64,000 nucleotides of DNA from assembly GCF_007747215.1 (NCBI RefSeq), contig NZ_CP036273.1, forward strand, positions 4,696,322-4,760,321, written 5' to 3'. Below, in pieces: positions 25,916-35,146 of this stretch. Every line of letters starts with the position of its first letter. Position 1 is the first letter of the stretch. The DNA is from Urbifossiella limnaea (GTDB lineage Bacteria; Planctomycetota; Planctomycetia; Gemmatales; Gemmataceae). A program made the position numbers and the translations under genes. The notes under the pieces were generated by a model. It was not told the DNA's origin. It ran no database searches and saw only the letters and a list, made by a program, of their open reading frames with translations.

Positions 25916-25945
25916 GGCGTGCCTCGGGTGCGGGGTGTGCGGGGG

Positions 25946-26269
25946 TTACTTGGGGTCGGCGTCCGGGTTGCGGAGCCGCTCCTCGAGGACGGCCAGGCGC
26001 CGGGCCAGTTCGTCGGTCGTACCCCCAGCGGAGACCAGCGTGAGGTGGGGCTGCCCCTTCTTGTGCGACACCGCCCAGATGAACACGATCGGCCACATGG
26101 CGTGGAGGGTGATCAGGCTCAGCCAGCAGGCGACGTGGATCGCCTCCACGTGGGGGTGGTCCCGCCCCTCGGCGATCTTGTGCGGCAGGTCGTGAATATA
26201 AATGAACAGGTAAAAGACTGCCGTCAGACTCAACAGGAGCAGGGCAAGGGCCAGATAATCCAGGAACAC
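25946..26269 (-). CDS. DUF3302 inner-membrane protein (YiaW/YibI-like)
   Basis: Small membrane protein of 107 aa with two transmembrane helices (about 3-25 and 46-68), the pattern FLDYLALALLLLSLTAVFYL, IYIHDLPHKIAEGRDHPH and ITLHAMWPIVFIWAVSHK, and a hydrophilic C-terminal coiled region (TDELARRLAVLEERLR). These are the features of DUF3302. GTG at 26269 has GGAGA eight bases upstream. It precedes the HlyD-type gene by 30 bases, and the two most likely form one envelope complex, as suggested by their repeated pairing in other bacteria. Confidence 0.85.
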   Translation of the reverse strand: MFLDYLALALLLLSLTAVFYLFIYIHDLPHKIAEGRDHPHVEAIHVACWLSLITLHAMWPIVFIWAVSHKKGQPHLTLVSAGGTTDELARRLAVLEERLRNPDADPK

Positions 26270-26320
26270 GAGTCGGTCTCCGGTCGGTACGTCAAGCTTA
26301 CGTCGCGGGCCGCCGCGGCG

Positions 26321-27103
26321 CTAGTGTGCGTCCGCCCGCATTCCGGCTTGCAGGTCAAGCATAGGCTGCTGGCCGATCGTCAGGAACCCCTGTTGCGGGC
26401 GATCCATATCGGCGATCATGAATAGCACCCCGGAGAACGCCAGCACCAGTGCCAGCATGGCCGGCGACCGCCGGGTGGCCGCGATGCCCGCCTGGTAGCC
26501 GACGGCGGCCATCGCCAGGGCACCCACGGCCAGGAGCCCACCCCAGATGCTCGTCGGGATGCGGTTCCGTACCCCGACCTGGACGCGGACGGCGTGTATG
26601 TCGATCACCTGGTTCAGTGAGCTGACGTACAGCGCTGTTATCGGCCCAGGCTGCCGCTCCGCCCCGAGCAAGGCCTGCGCCCACAGCTTCCGCTGGAGTT
26701 CGTCCGTGCGGGCGAGCCCCTCGGGGAGCCGCCCGTCCTGAACCATCGCCAGCCGCACGTCCACGTATTCCCGCAGCAGCCGGGCACTCTCGCCCCGCAC
26801 CGGCTCCGGGAGGAGCCCGGCCCGCAAGTACGTCGTGCCGATGGCGTTCGCCTCGTCCAGTACGGCCTGGCGGCGGGCCTCGAACCAGTTGGCCGCGAGG
26901 CCGAACGTGAACGCCAGCACGAACGCGAACAGGGCGAGGATCGACCCGACCATCGCGCCGACCGGCGCTTCCTTTTCCTCGATGGTCTGGGAGAGTCGGT
27001 ACCTGCCGAGCCGGTACCCGCCTTCAACGGCCAGGGCCGCACCGGCGACCACGGCGAGGAACAGCAGCCCCAGCGGCAGGGTATCGAGCAGCGCGGCACC
27101 CAT
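26321..27103 (-). CDS. Bestrophin-like (DUF4239-type) membrane protein
   Basis: Membrane protein of 260 aa. Two hydrophobic segments at the N-terminus (about 8-30 and 50-75, AMVGSILALFAFVLAFTFGLAANWFEARRQAV) are followed by a helical soluble part, then two more segments near the C-terminus (IWGGLLAVGALAMAAVGYQ, PAMLALVLAFSGVLFMIADM). The block ANAIGTTYLRAGLLPEP is typical of the DUF4239 bestrophin-like family, proposed to include anion channels. ATG at 27103 has GGAG a few bases upstream; an ATG at 27127 overlaps the stop of the upstream glucosidase gene (ATGA) and is the alternative start, adding eight residues. Confidence 0.72.
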   Translation of the reverse strand: MGAALLDTLPLGLLFLAVVAGAALAVEGGYRLGRYRLSQTIEEKEAPVGAMVGSILALFAFVLAFTFGLAANWFEARRQAVLDEANAIGTTYLRAGLLPEPVRGESARLLREYVDVRLAMVQDGRLPEGLARTDELQRKLWAQALLGAERQPGPITALYVSSLNQVIDIHAVRVQVGVRNRIPTSIWGGLLAVGALAMAAVGYQAGIAATRRSPAMLALVLAFSGVLFMIADMDRPQQGFLTIGQQPMLDLQAGMRADAH

Positions 27104-27123
27104 CAGACTCTCCGGTAGATGCC

Positions 27124-29850
27124 TCATCTGGCCCCGGCGGCGGCCGGGGGGCCGGTGCGGGCGGCGGCCTGGAAGTAGCTCATCTTCCCCGCGCCGCGGA
27201 GTTGCTCGGCGTCGGCGGTCGCAAACAGGTGCATCACCCGGGCGACCACCCCGGTCCAGCCGGTCTGGTGGCTGGCCCCGAGCCCGGCCCCGTTGTCGCC
27301 GTGGAAGTACTCGTAGAAGAGGATCAGGTCGCGCCAGTGCGGGTCGGCCTGGAACGCCTCCGCCCCGCCGTACACCGGCCGCTTCCCGTCCGCGCCGCGG
27401 AGGAACGTCGCCGCCAGCCGCCGGCCGATCTCCTCGGACACCTGGTACAGCGTCATCCGCCGGCCCGAGCCGGTCGGGCACTCGACCGTGAAGGCGTCGC
27501 CGTAGTAGGAGTAGTACTGGAGCAGCGCCCGAATGATGAGGACGTTTACCGGCATCCACACCGGCCCGCGCCAGTTCGAGTTCCCGCCGAACATCCCGGT
27601 GTCCGACTCGGCCGGAAGGTACCCGACGCGGTACTCGCGCCCCCCGGCGTGCATCACGAACGGGTGCGCCTCGTGCTCCTTCGACAGCGACCGGATGCCG
27701 TACGGGCCGAGGAACTCGTCCTCGTCCAGCATCCGCTCCAGCACCCGGCGGAGCTTCGCCTCGTCGAGGACGGACGTGAGCCGCCGGCCAGTTGGGCCGA
27801 CAGCCCGCGGGTCGTGGATGGCCGCGCACAGTTCCGGCCGCTGGTCCAGGAACCGCCCCACCCGCTCGGCGATCTCGGGGTACGAGGCGAGTAGCTTCCC
27901 GTCGAATACGGTGGCCGCGCACAGCGGCAGCAGCCCGACCATCGACCGCACCTTGAGCCGCTCGGCCCGGCCGTCCGGGTGGCGGAGTACGTCGTAGAAG
28001 AAGCCGTCTTCCTCGTCCCACATCCCGGTGTCGCCGCCGACGTGCGTCATGGACGACGCGATCCACAGGAAGTGCTGGAAGAACTTGAGCGCCATGTCGG
28101 CGTAGTCGGCGTCGGTCATCGCCAGCTCGGCCGCGATCTGGAGCATGTTCTGGCAGAACAGCGCCATCCACGCGGTGCCGTCGGCCTGCTCCAGGTAGCC
28201 GCCGGTCGGCAGCGGCGAGCTGCGGTCGAACACGCCGATGTTGTCCAGCCCCAGGAACCCGCCCTCGAACACGTTCTTCCCGGACCGGTCCTTGCGGTTC
28301 ACCCACCAGGTGAAGTTCAGCAGCAGCTTCTGGAAGCTCGCCTTAAGCCACTCGCGGTCGCCCTCGCCGGTGCGGCCCTTGTCCAGCAGGTAAGTGAAGA
28401 TCGTGGACCAGGCGTGGACCGGCGGGTTCACGTCGCCGAAGTTCCACTCGTAGGCCGGGATCTGCCCGTTCGGGTGCATGTACCGCTCGCGGAGCATGAG
28501 CGACAACTGCTGCTTGCCGAAGTCGGGGTCCACGAGGGTGAGGGCGAGGACGTGGAACGCCAGGTCCCACGCCGCGTACCACGGGTACTCCCACTTGTCC
28601 GGCATCGAGATGACGTCGCCGTTGTACATGTGGTGCCAGTGGTCGTTCCGCGGCGACTGCTTGCGCGACGGCTTGAACGGGTCGCTCCCCCGCTCCTCCA
28701 GCCACTGGTCCACGTCGTAGTGGTAGAACTGCTTGCTCCACAGCATCCCGGCCAGCGCCTGCCGCATCACGTTCGCCCCGTCCGGCCCCACGGCCGCGGG
28801 GATGATCGTCGCGTAGAACTCGTCCGCCTCTTTGGCGCGTGCAGCGAACACGGCGTCGAACGCGGCCCCGAACGGCGCGGCCGGGGGCGCGTCGGTCAGC
28901 CGCAGTCGCACGACGCGGCTTTCGCCCGGGGGCACGGTCAGCTGATAGTGGGCGGCCACCTTCGTCCCCACGCCCGCGGGGTTCACCGTGCCGGCCCGGC
29001 CGTGGACGACGTGGTCGTTGATGCCGTCCTTGACGAACGGGGTGAGGTTCGGGACGCCGAACACGCGCTCGGTGTTGGTCTCGTTCTCGGTGAACAGCAG
29101 CGGCACGTCGCCGTCGATGGACAGGAACCGCTCCCCGAGCTTCGGGTGGGTGGCGCGCACGGCCGGCCGGGCCGCCGGGCCGGGCACCCGCTGAAGGGCC
29201 GGCCGTTCCGGCCCGGTGTGCCACGACCACTCGTTGCGGAACCACAGGGTCGGGAGGACGTGCAGCCCGGCCGCCTCGGGGGCGCGGTTGTGGACGGTGA
29301 TGCGGACGAGCAGGTCGTCCGGCGCCGCCTTGGCGTACTCGACGAACACGTCGAAGTAGCGGTCCTCGGCGAACACGCCGGTGTCGAGGAGTTCGTACTC
29401 GTACTCGGTCCGGGAGCGGGCCTTGCTGGTATCGACCAAGTTCGCGTACGGGAACGCGGCCTGGGGGTACTTGTAGAGGTACTTCATGTACGAGTGCGTC
29501 GGCGTGCTGTCGAGGTAGAAGTAGTACTCCTTCACGTCCTCGCCGTGGTTCCCCTCGCTGTTCGTGAGGCCGAACAGCCGTTCCTTCAGGATCGGGTCCT
29601 TCCCGTTCCACAGGGCCAGCGCGAAGCACAAGCGCTGGCGGTCGTCGGATACGCCGGCGAGGCCGTCCTCGCCCCAGCGGTAGGCGCGGCTGCGCGCGTG
29701 ATCGTGGGAGAAGTACGCCCAGGCGTCGCCGCCGTCGCTGTAGTCCTCGCGCACCGTCCCCCACTGGCGCTCGCTGAGGTACGGCCCCCAGCGGCGCCAC
29801 GGGGTGTCCTTGTCGCGGGCCTCGTCGAGCCGGGCGTGTTCGGCGGTCAT
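27124..29850 (-). CDS. GH63-like glucosidase (MGH1-type)
   Basis: Glycoside hydrolase of 908 aa with an (alpha/alpha)6-barrel type sequence similar to the family often labelled glucosidase or mannosylglycerate hydrolase-like. Recognisable blocks are WGPYLSERQWGTVREDYS and DAWAYFSHDHARSRAYRWGE at the start, KQFYHYDVDQWLEERGSDP, WEYPWYAAWDLAFHVLAL with an Asp that fits the general acid, and DTGMFGGNSNWRGPVWMPVN near the end. There is no signal peptide, so it acts in the cytoplasm, likely on a glucose-containing oligosaccharide or compatible solute; the substrate cannot be told. It lies between hdeD-like and bestrophin-like genes in the minus-strand block. Confidence 0.82.
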   Translation of the reverse strand: MTAEHARLDEARDKDTPWRRWGPYLSERQWGTVREDYSDGGDAWAYFSHDHARSRAYRWGEDGLAGVSDDRQRLCFALALWNGKDPILKERLFGLTNSEGNHGEDVKEYYFYLDSTPTHSYMKYLYKYPQAAFPYANLVDTSKARSRTEYEYELLDTGVFAEDRYFDVFVEYAKAAPDDLLVRITVHNRAPEAAGLHVLPTLWFRNEWSWHTGPERPALQRVPGPAARPAVRATHPKLGERFLSIDGDVPLLFTENETNTERVFGVPNLTPFVKDGINDHVVHGRAGTVNPAGVGTKVAAHYQLTVPPGESRVVRLRLTDAPPAAPFGAAFDAVFAARAKEADEFYATIIPAAVGPDGANVMRQALAGMLWSKQFYHYDVDQWLEERGSDPFKPSRKQSPRNDHWHHMYNGDVISMPDKWEYPWYAAWDLAFHVLALTLVDPDFGKQQLSLMLRERYMHPNGQIPAYEWNFGDVNPPVHAWSTIFTYLLDKGRTGEGDREWLKASFQKLLLNFTWWVNRKDRSGKNVFEGGFLGLDNIGVFDRSSPLPTGGYLEQADGTAWMALFCQNMLQIAAELAMTDADYADMALKFFQHFLWIASSMTHVGGDTGMWDEEDGFFYDVLRHPDGRAERLKVRSMVGLLPLCAATVFDGKLLASYPEIAERVGRFLDQRPELCAAIHDPRAVGPTGRRLTSVLDEAKLRRVLERMLDEDEFLGPYGIRSLSKEHEAHPFVMHAGGREYRVGYLPAESDTGMFGGNSNWRGPVWMPVNVLIIRALLQYYSYYGDAFTVECPTGSGRRMTLYQVSEEIGRRLAATFLRGADGKRPVYGGAEAFQADPHWRDLILFYEYFHGDNGAGLGASHQTGWTGVVARVMHLFATADAEQLRGAGKMSYFQAAARTGPPAAAGAR

Positions 29851-29871
29851 GGCAGGCGAAGTCCCAGGAGG

Positions 29872-30465
29872 TTAAGGTTTCGGGGACGTGGTGGCGGCCT
29901 TCACGGCCAGCCCGAGCATGACCCACGACCAGCCGGCGAAGGCCAGGTCGATGCCGGCGAACGTGCCGATCACCCACAGGCTCGCCTCCGGCCAGTCGCG
30001 CCAAATCATCACCCCCAGGGCGATGCTGACGAGCCCACTGACGACGGTCCAGCCGCGGCCGTGGTAGCGGTGCGTTGCCGCGAACAGCACCCGGGCCGCG
30101 CCGCCGACCAGGAGCATGACGGCAATCACCAGCGTCAGCACGGCCGCGGCCCGCAGCGGGTGCTCGACCATGATGCCGCCGACGAGGATGTGCAACACGC
30201 CGACCAGCGCCGAGACGAAGAACCCCTGCCACGTCCGGGCGACGAACGCGCCAATGATCTGGACGGTGCCGGCGGCAAGGAGCAAGGCTCCGATGACGAT
30301 CACGGTGGTGAGCGTCGCCAGGAGGCTGAAGGCGACGGCACCGATGCCCGCCGCTGTGACGACGGCGCCGAGAGCGACGATCCAGCCCCAGTTCGAGCCG
30401 AGTCGGTGCAGCTCCTCGGCGTGCGGCGGGTGCCCGTGGGGGGGGGCGTCGGTCGTGTGACTCAT
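29872..30465 (-). CDS. HdeD-family acid-resistance membrane protein
   Basis: Membrane protein of 197 aa with six hydrophobic helices and the HdeD/DUF308 repeat pattern (GALLLAAGTVQIIGAFVART, GVLHILVGGIMVEHPLRAA, WTVVSGLVSIALGVMIWRDWP). In E. coli HdeD supports survival in dense acidic cultures. A His-rich hydrophilic N-terminus (PPHGHPPHAEELHRLG) is added here. ATG at 30465 has GGAG upstream. Its place in a block with acetate- and lactate-producing enzymes would fit an acid-stress role; that link is inferred. Confidence 0.88.
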   Translation of the reverse strand: MSHTTDAPPHGHPPHAEELHRLGSNWGWIVALGAVVTAAGIGAVAFSLLATLTTVIVIGALLLAAGTVQIIGAFVARTWQGFFVSALVGVLHILVGGIMVEHPLRAAAVLTLVIAVMLLVGGAARVLFAATHRYHGRGWTVVSGLVSIALGVMIWRDWPEASLWVIGTFAGIDLAFAGWSWVMLGLAVKAATTSPKP

Positions 30466-30478
30466 GTCGCTCTCCGGG

Positions 30479-30685
30479 TCAGTAGGGTAGGCCGAGTAGG
30501 CCCCGGTAGTGCCCGGGGACGGGCTCCAGGTCCGAGTCGTCCGCAGGCTCGAACGGCCGGCGGTCCCGCCAGGGGTTGTCGGTGTGCGGCAGGAGCCAGA
30601 ACTCGCCGGCCCCGTCGCGTACGACCCACTGCCCGCCCGCGCGGTCCGCGTACACCGCCACCGCGTGCGTCCGTTCCGTGAGCAT
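30479..30685 (-). CDS. Conserved 68-aa hypothetical protein
   Basis: Small soluble protein starting MLTERTHAVAVYADRAGGQ and continuing WVVRDGAGEFWLLPHTDNPW, with an acidic middle (PADDSDLEPVPGHYRGLLGLPY) and no signal peptide. A very good ribosome-binding site (AGGAGGGG) lies six bases before ATG 30685, which supports that the gene is real. It resembles small proteins I recall from other Gemmata-type genomes, always without a known function. It is placed 14 bases before hdeD. Confidence 0.7.
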   Translation of the reverse strand: MLTERTHAVAVYADRAGGQWVVRDGAGEFWLLPHTDNPWRDRRPFEPADDSDLEPVPGHYRGLLGLPY

Positions 30686-30752
30686 CTTCGCCCCTCCTGT
30701 GTACCTCCGAGCCGTCCCCGGAGTCGTTCGTCCTGATACCGGCGTGCCGGGG

Positions 30753-32657
30753 TCACCCGACGTACGCGCCCCCAAGGAAGCTCGAGTCGAACACCAGGAA
30801 GCGGTGGTAGGGCGCCGGCGTGCCGGACGGGGTGATGGTGGTCCCGAGGTAGGTGGTCACCACCGCCTGCCCCCCGGCCCCGGCCCCGGCCACGATGTCC
30901 GCCCGCTGGTCGCCGTCGATGTTCTTGACCGCCACCGGCACCCCGCCGCGGTTGTTGGTGTCGCCGGCGAAGAAGTTGCAGATCACCGTCTGGGCGCCGT
31001 TCTGCTGGGTCAGGCCGAACCCGGACAGCCCGTACACCCGCGGGCCGCCGCCCGGGCCGCCGCCGCCGATCAGGTCGCCGTACCCGTCCCCGTCCACGTC
31101 CCCGACGGCCACGTACGCGCCGTTGCGGAGTTCCTGCTCGAACAGGAAGAAGTCGTTGATGAGCTTGGTCGGAGTGCCCCCCGGGCGGAGCGACTTGCCG
31201 TCGAAGACCGCCACCCGCGGGCCGCCGCCGAACCCGGCCGCCACCACCAGGTCCACGTTCCCGTCGTTGTTCAGGTCGCCGACCGCGGTGCGGGCGCCGC
31301 CGCGGAAGCTGGCGTCGTCGATCCCGAGGAAGTCGGCGATGATCGTCCGGTCCTTCCCGCTGACGATCCGCACCCGCGGCCCGCCCCCCTCGTCCGGGGT
31401 CACGACCAGGTCCGGGACCCCGTCCTTGTTGACGTCGCCGACCGAGACGAACACGCCGCCGAGGAACGAGGTCTCGAACGCGTACCCGCTGGCGATAAGC
31501 GACGTGTCCGGGCTGGTGGGGAAGTTGGCCCCGCTGTAGACCTTGATCTCGGCCGCCGTGCCCGGCCCGGGGCCGACGATGATGTCCTCGACGCCGTCCA
31601 GGTTGACGTCGGCGGTCGCCACCCGGACCCCGCCGGTGAACCCCGCCCCGCCGGCGTAGCTCGGGTACGGGTTGAACGCGGCGAGTTGGGTGAACGAGGC
31701 GGCGGCGTTGACGGTGAACTGCGTCGGCCCGCCGGCCCCGCTCCCGACGGCGAGCAGCGCCGTACCCGGGGCGATCGGGGCCGGGGCGGCGATCGGCGGC
31801 GGCGGGGCGGCCGGCGGCGGCGGGCTGGTGCTCTGGAGCTTCCACCCGATGTCCGTCATCGCGGCCAGGTCCAGGGTGGTCGGGGCGATCCGCTCCCCGT
31901 CCTCCAGGTTCGCGTCCATCAACGTCCGCTGGCCCTGGGAGAGGGTGTCCTCAGCCCACACGTAGTTGGGCTCGCCGTCGTCGCCGGTCACCAGCGGGAC
32001 CGGGGCGCCGCCGTTCACGGCGACCGCCTGGGGGCCGAAGAACTGGCCGCCCGAGGCAATGCGGCTCCACGCCTCGCTCTCGCCGAACCCGAGGATGTGG
32101 AACAGCGCCTTCTGGGTGGCCATGTAGAGGTCGTACTCGGTCGACCCGCCGGGGGGGTCGATGCCGAAGTGCCAGTTCGCGATCAGGTCGTAGGTGATCG
32201 ACCCGCCCCACGGGCTGTGGTCGGTTGCCCCGGCGCCGTAGCTGTTCGCCTGCCCGCGGCCAAACACCTGATCGTACCAGATCGGGGAGCCGGTCGCCAC
32301 CCGCTCGCTCGACTCCTCGGTCAGCTCGCCGAGGAGGTCGCGGGCCCCGACGAACACCACGATCGTGTTCGCCGGGACGATCAGGTTGGTGACCTCCTCC
32401 TGGTCGAGTGCGCTCGGGTCGTCGAACCGGGCGGTCCACGTGTCGCCCGGGGCGGTCGGGAACGGAATGGCGTTCAGGGTGTCGGTGAACCGGGCCCCGA
32501 GGTCGGCCGCGGCCGCCTGGATGGTGGCGATGCGGTCGGGGTTGTTGGTGAAGAACCCGGTGGCGTCGAACCGGAAGTCGTAAAGGACGTTGATGGCCGG
32601 GACCACCCGGTCTTCGAGCCAGGTAACGGTGGGGCGATAGGCGTTGCGGGGAGTCAT
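30753..32657 (-). CDS. FG-GAP repeat surface protein with degenerate zincin-like domain
   Basis: Protein of 634 aa. It opens with TWLEDRVVPAINVLYDF, the LEDR.VPA motif found at the start of many planctomycetal extracellular proteins. Residues about 20-280 resemble a secreted metalloprotease-like module, but where HExxHxxG is expected the sequence is QKALFHILGFGESEAW: the first His and the Glu are gone. A proline linker (PPPPAAPPPPIAAPAP) leads to five FG-GAP/VCBS-type repeats with calcium-loop motifs (DVNLDGVEDIIVG, DVNKDGVPDLVV, DLNNDGNVDLVV, DVDGDGYGDLIG, NIDGDQRADIVA), likely a beta-propeller. It probably works as a surface binding protein, not as an enzyme. Confidence 0.8.
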   Translation of the reverse strand: MTPRNAYRPTVTWLEDRVVPAINVLYDFRFDATGFFTNNPDRIATIQAAAADLGARFTDTLNAIPFPTAPGDTWTARFDDPSALDQEEVTNLIVPANTIVVFVGARDLLGELTEESSERVATGSPIWYDQVFGRGQANSYGAGATDHSPWGGSITYDLIANWHFGIDPPGGSTEYDLYMATQKALFHILGFGESEAWSRIASGGQFFGPQAVAVNGGAPVPLVTGDDGEPNYVWAEDTLSQGQRTLMDANLEDGERIAPTTLDLAAMTDIGWKLQSTSPPPPAAPPPPIAAPAPIAPGTALLAVGSGAGGPTQFTVNAAASFTQLAAFNPYPSYAGGAGFTGGVRVATADVNLDGVEDIIVGPGPGTAAEIKVYSGANFPTSPDTSLIASGYAFETSFLGGVFVSVGDVNKDGVPDLVVTPDEGGGPRVRIVSGKDRTIIADFLGIDDASFRGGARTAVGDLNNDGNVDLVVAAGFGGGPRVAVFDGKSLRPGGTPTKLINDFFLFEQELRNGAYVAVGDVDGDGYGDLIGGGGPGGGPRVYGLSGFGLTQQNGAQTVICNFFAGDTNNRGGVPVAVKNIDGDQRADIVAGAGAGGQAVVTTYLGTTITPSGTPAPYHRFLVFDSSFLGGAYVG

Positions 32658-32716
32658 GGTGAGCCTCACGGTGAGTGGTCGGGGGCGGCCGGCGCCGGGG
32701 CGCCGGCCGCGGGGGG

Positions 32717-34081
32717 TTACTTCTTGTCGGCCGCCGGCGCCTCGCCGGGCGGCTGCTCGATGCGGACGAGCGTGAACTGCTTGGAGTTGTCCGCGGCGTA
32801 GTGGACGAGCATCGTCGTCTCGTCGCGGGTCAGGTTGGCAATGCCGGCCTCGTAGACCGGCGACTTGGTGTCGCCGACGGTCCACGCGGCCCGCTGCGTC
32901 TTCTGGTCCACCGACCCGTACACCGGGTCGGTCTTGTCGGTGAGCGCGTTGTAGTAGTTGCCGCGGATCACCCCGGCCTTGCTGACCGCGAGCTGGAACA
33001 GGTTCGTGGACTTCGTCTCCCCCTCGCCGACCATGGCGAACACCCCGAGCGGCTGGAAGTCGTCGGCGTTCGGCTCGACCTTGGCGTCGCGGCCGGCCTG
33101 CGCGAACTGGGCCGCGCCCTGGTAGTAGTCCGCGGCCGGGTACTCTTGTTCGCCGTTGAAGACGACCTGGTCGCCGGTGTACACGACGGTCTCGCCGTAG
33201 TCGTAGTAGATGGGCTCGGCCGGGTAGCTGCAGTACGACGACACCGCCCCCCACGCCGGGGCCGACCAGATGCGCGCGGCCGTCCATCCGGCGGCGACCC
33301 ACGCTCCGGGGTAGCGGGCGTACCAGTTGGGGGTGAAGGCAGAATAGTAGCCGAAGTTCGACCGCACCACACCGCCTGTACCGGCGAGGTTTGTGCGGGA
33401 GGCGTAATACGTGCCGCCTGTACCGCGTGCGACGGTTGTGCGGCCCGCGGCGGCCCCGTACGGGCCGACGGCCGCCGCACCGCGGGTGCCGCCGGCGACA
33501 GTGCCGCCCGGCCCGGTCGCCGTGCCGACCCGGCCGCCGGCCGCTGCCGCGCCTTGCGGGCCGATTGCGACTCCGCCGTGATACGCCGAGCCGAACGACC
33601 CGCCGGGGCCGCTCCCGGTGGTCACCCCGGTCCGGCCCCCGACCGCGTTCCCGCCGGGTCCGGCGATGCCTCCCGCGGTGCCGACCTTGTTCACCTCCCG
33701 GCCGCCGGCCGTGGTCACTTGAGCCGCCCCAACGCCCCGGCCGGCGCTCACCCCGCCGGGCGTCGTTCCGCCGCGAGCGGCCCCGGCGTAGTCGATCGTC
33801 CCCCCCCGCTGAGTCGTGTACGACCCGCTGCCGGTCCCCGCGCTGCGGGTGCCGCCGGCGGGGCCGACGACCGTGCCACCGGAGCGCGTGCCGGCCCCGG
33901 CGCCGCTGTACGTGCCGGCCACTGCGCCGCCCCCAACGCGTGCGCCGCCGCCGCCGCCGACTGCCCCGCCGCGGGCCCCGCCGCCCCCGCCCCCGCGGCC
34001 GCCCCGCTGGGCCGAGGACTCGTCCGACGCCGCGAGCAGAACTGCGGCCGCCACCCCGAATGCCAGTGATGTCCGTCGCAT
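32717..34081 (-). CDS. Secreted glycine-rich protein with C-terminal globular domain
   Basis: Protein of 454 aa with a signal peptide (RTSLAFGVAAAVLLAASDES) and then about 200 residues made almost only of Gly, Ala, Thr, Val and Ser (GGRGGGGGGARGG, GSGSYTTQRGG). A tyrosine/tryptophan-rich segment follows (FGYYSAFTPNWYARYPGAW) and a compact domain of about 140 residues (FQPLGVFAMVGEGETKSTNL, VYGSVDQKTQRAAWTVG). The domain order is that of proteins annotated in Planctomycetes as protocadherin-like cell-surface proteins; the name says nothing about function. ATG at 34081 follows an AGGA site. Low-complexity sequence can make the glycine part variable in length between strains. Confidence 0.72.
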   Translation of the reverse strand: MRRTSLAFGVAAAVLLAASDESSAQRGGRGGGGGGARGGAVGGGGGARVGGGAVAGTYSGAGAGTRSGGTVVGPAGGTRSAGTGSGSYTTQRGGTIDYAGAARGGTTPGGVSAGRGVGAAQVTTAGGREVNKVGTAGGIAGPGGNAVGGRTGVTTGSGPGGSFGSAYHGGVAIGPQGAAAAGGRVGTATGPGGTVAGGTRGAAAVGPYGAAAGRTTVARGTGGTYYASRTNLAGTGGVVRSNFGYYSAFTPNWYARYPGAWVAAGWTAARIWSAPAWGAVSSYCSYPAEPIYYDYGETVVYTGDQVVFNGEQEYPAADYYQGAAQFAQAGRDAKVEPNADDFQPLGVFAMVGEGETKSTNLFQLAVSKAGVIRGNYYNALTDKTDPVYGSVDQKTQRAAWTVGDTKSPVYEAGIANLTRDETTMLVHYAADNSKQFTLVRIEQPPGEAPAADKK

Positions 34082-34110
34082 GGTTCGTCCTACAGGTGTG
34101 GTGGGGGTGG

Positions 34111-35085
34111 TCACTGCTTCGCCTTCACGCGGGTGACCTTCACCGGCACCAGGTCCGGAAGCGCCTCGCCGTCGAGCGCCCGCTGTACCGGGTGCCACAG
34201 GAACGAGTCGGCGTCGATCGGCGTGAGGAGGTTCGTGGCCGTCAGCACATGGCCGTCGGCGGTCGTGCCGCGGGCGGCGAACACCCACTTCTTCCCGTCG
34301 CGCGTCACCTCGATGTCGCCGACGCCGCCGTTGTCCTCGAACGTCCACACGCGCAGCGTGTTGGTGCCCGGGTCGCGGCCGATCATCTGAACGCCGCCGA
34401 CGGACTTGCCGTCGTGCGCGACCGAGAAATGGCAGCGGATGAACGACTTGTTCGCCGTCCACTCGTAGCGCGTGGTGACGGTCGTGCCGGGCTGCTTCGT
34501 CTCCCAGGTGCCGATGAGGAACTCGAGGTCGCGGAGCGAGAGGCCGTCGCCGCCCCACTCGCGGAGGATGGCGACGAGCCATTTGCCGTCCTCGCGGGCG
34601 TACAGGATGCTGCCGCGGCTGACGACCAGTTCCCCCTTCGCGCGGCGGACCTTGAAGTGTGCGTCGACGACGGCCGTGTCGCGGGACGGGAACCGCACGG
34701 CGTCGATCTCCACCTCCACGGTGGCGCCGGGGTTCTTGGTGAAGAACTCGGCGTAGTCCTTCTCCAGTGCCGCGCGGCCGCGAACGGTGGTGCCGTCGTC
34801 GTCGGCGTACTCGCCCTCGGCGGTGAACAGGGCGGCCACGGCCTTGGCGTCGCCCTTGCCGAAACTCGCGGCGAGCGAGGCCACGGCGGCCTTGACGCCG
34901 CCCTGGTCCGCCGGCCGATCCGCTGCGGGTTGTGCCGCGGACACGGCGGCGGGCTGCGCGGCCGCGGCGGCCGTGACGGGCGGCTGGCCGGCCGCTTCGT
35001 GTCGGCCGCCGGCGACCACGGCCGCGAGGCCGAGCGCGGCGACGGCCGTGATGGCGACACGGCGCCGCGTGGGGGTCGGGATCAT
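34111..35085 (-). CDS. Exported SnoaL/NTF2-like protein with extra C-terminal domain
   Basis: Protein of 324 aa with a signal peptide-like start (RRRVAITAVAALGLAAVVAG), then an alanine-rich spacer. An NTF2-like cone domain occupies about residues 62-180 (VKAAVASLAASFGKGDAKAV, LFTAEGEYADDDGTTVRGR, GSILYAREDGKWLVAILREW), as in the SgcJ/EcaC group. The remaining 140 residues resemble a small beta-barrel that senses or binds a ligand (LEFLIGTWETKQPGTTV, VWTFEDNGGVGDIEV). Enzyme activity is not evident. ATG at 35085 has GAGGAG upstream. It begins 62 bases after the PPK2 gene in the same direction. Confidence 0.75.
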   Translation of the reverse strand: MIPTPTRRRVAITAVAALGLAAVVAGGRHEAAGQPPVTAAAAAQPAAVSAAQPAADRPADQGGVKAAVASLAASFGKGDAKAVAALFTAEGEYADDDGTTVRGRAALEKDYAEFFTKNPGATVEVEIDAVRFPSRDTAVVDAHFKVRRAKGELVVSRGSILYAREDGKWLVAILREWGGDGLSLRDLEFLIGTWETKQPGTTVTTRYEWTANKSFIRCHFSVAHDGKSVGGVQMIGRDPGTNTLRVWTFEDNGGVGDIEVTRDGKKWVFAARGTTADGHVLTATNLLTPIDADSFLWHPVQRALDGEALPDLVPVKVTRVKAKQ

Positions 35086-35146
35086 GGTGCGTCTCCTCGG
35101 TTAGGGCGAATCCGTTCGGTGCGTGCGGCCACGTTCGCGGCGGGGG

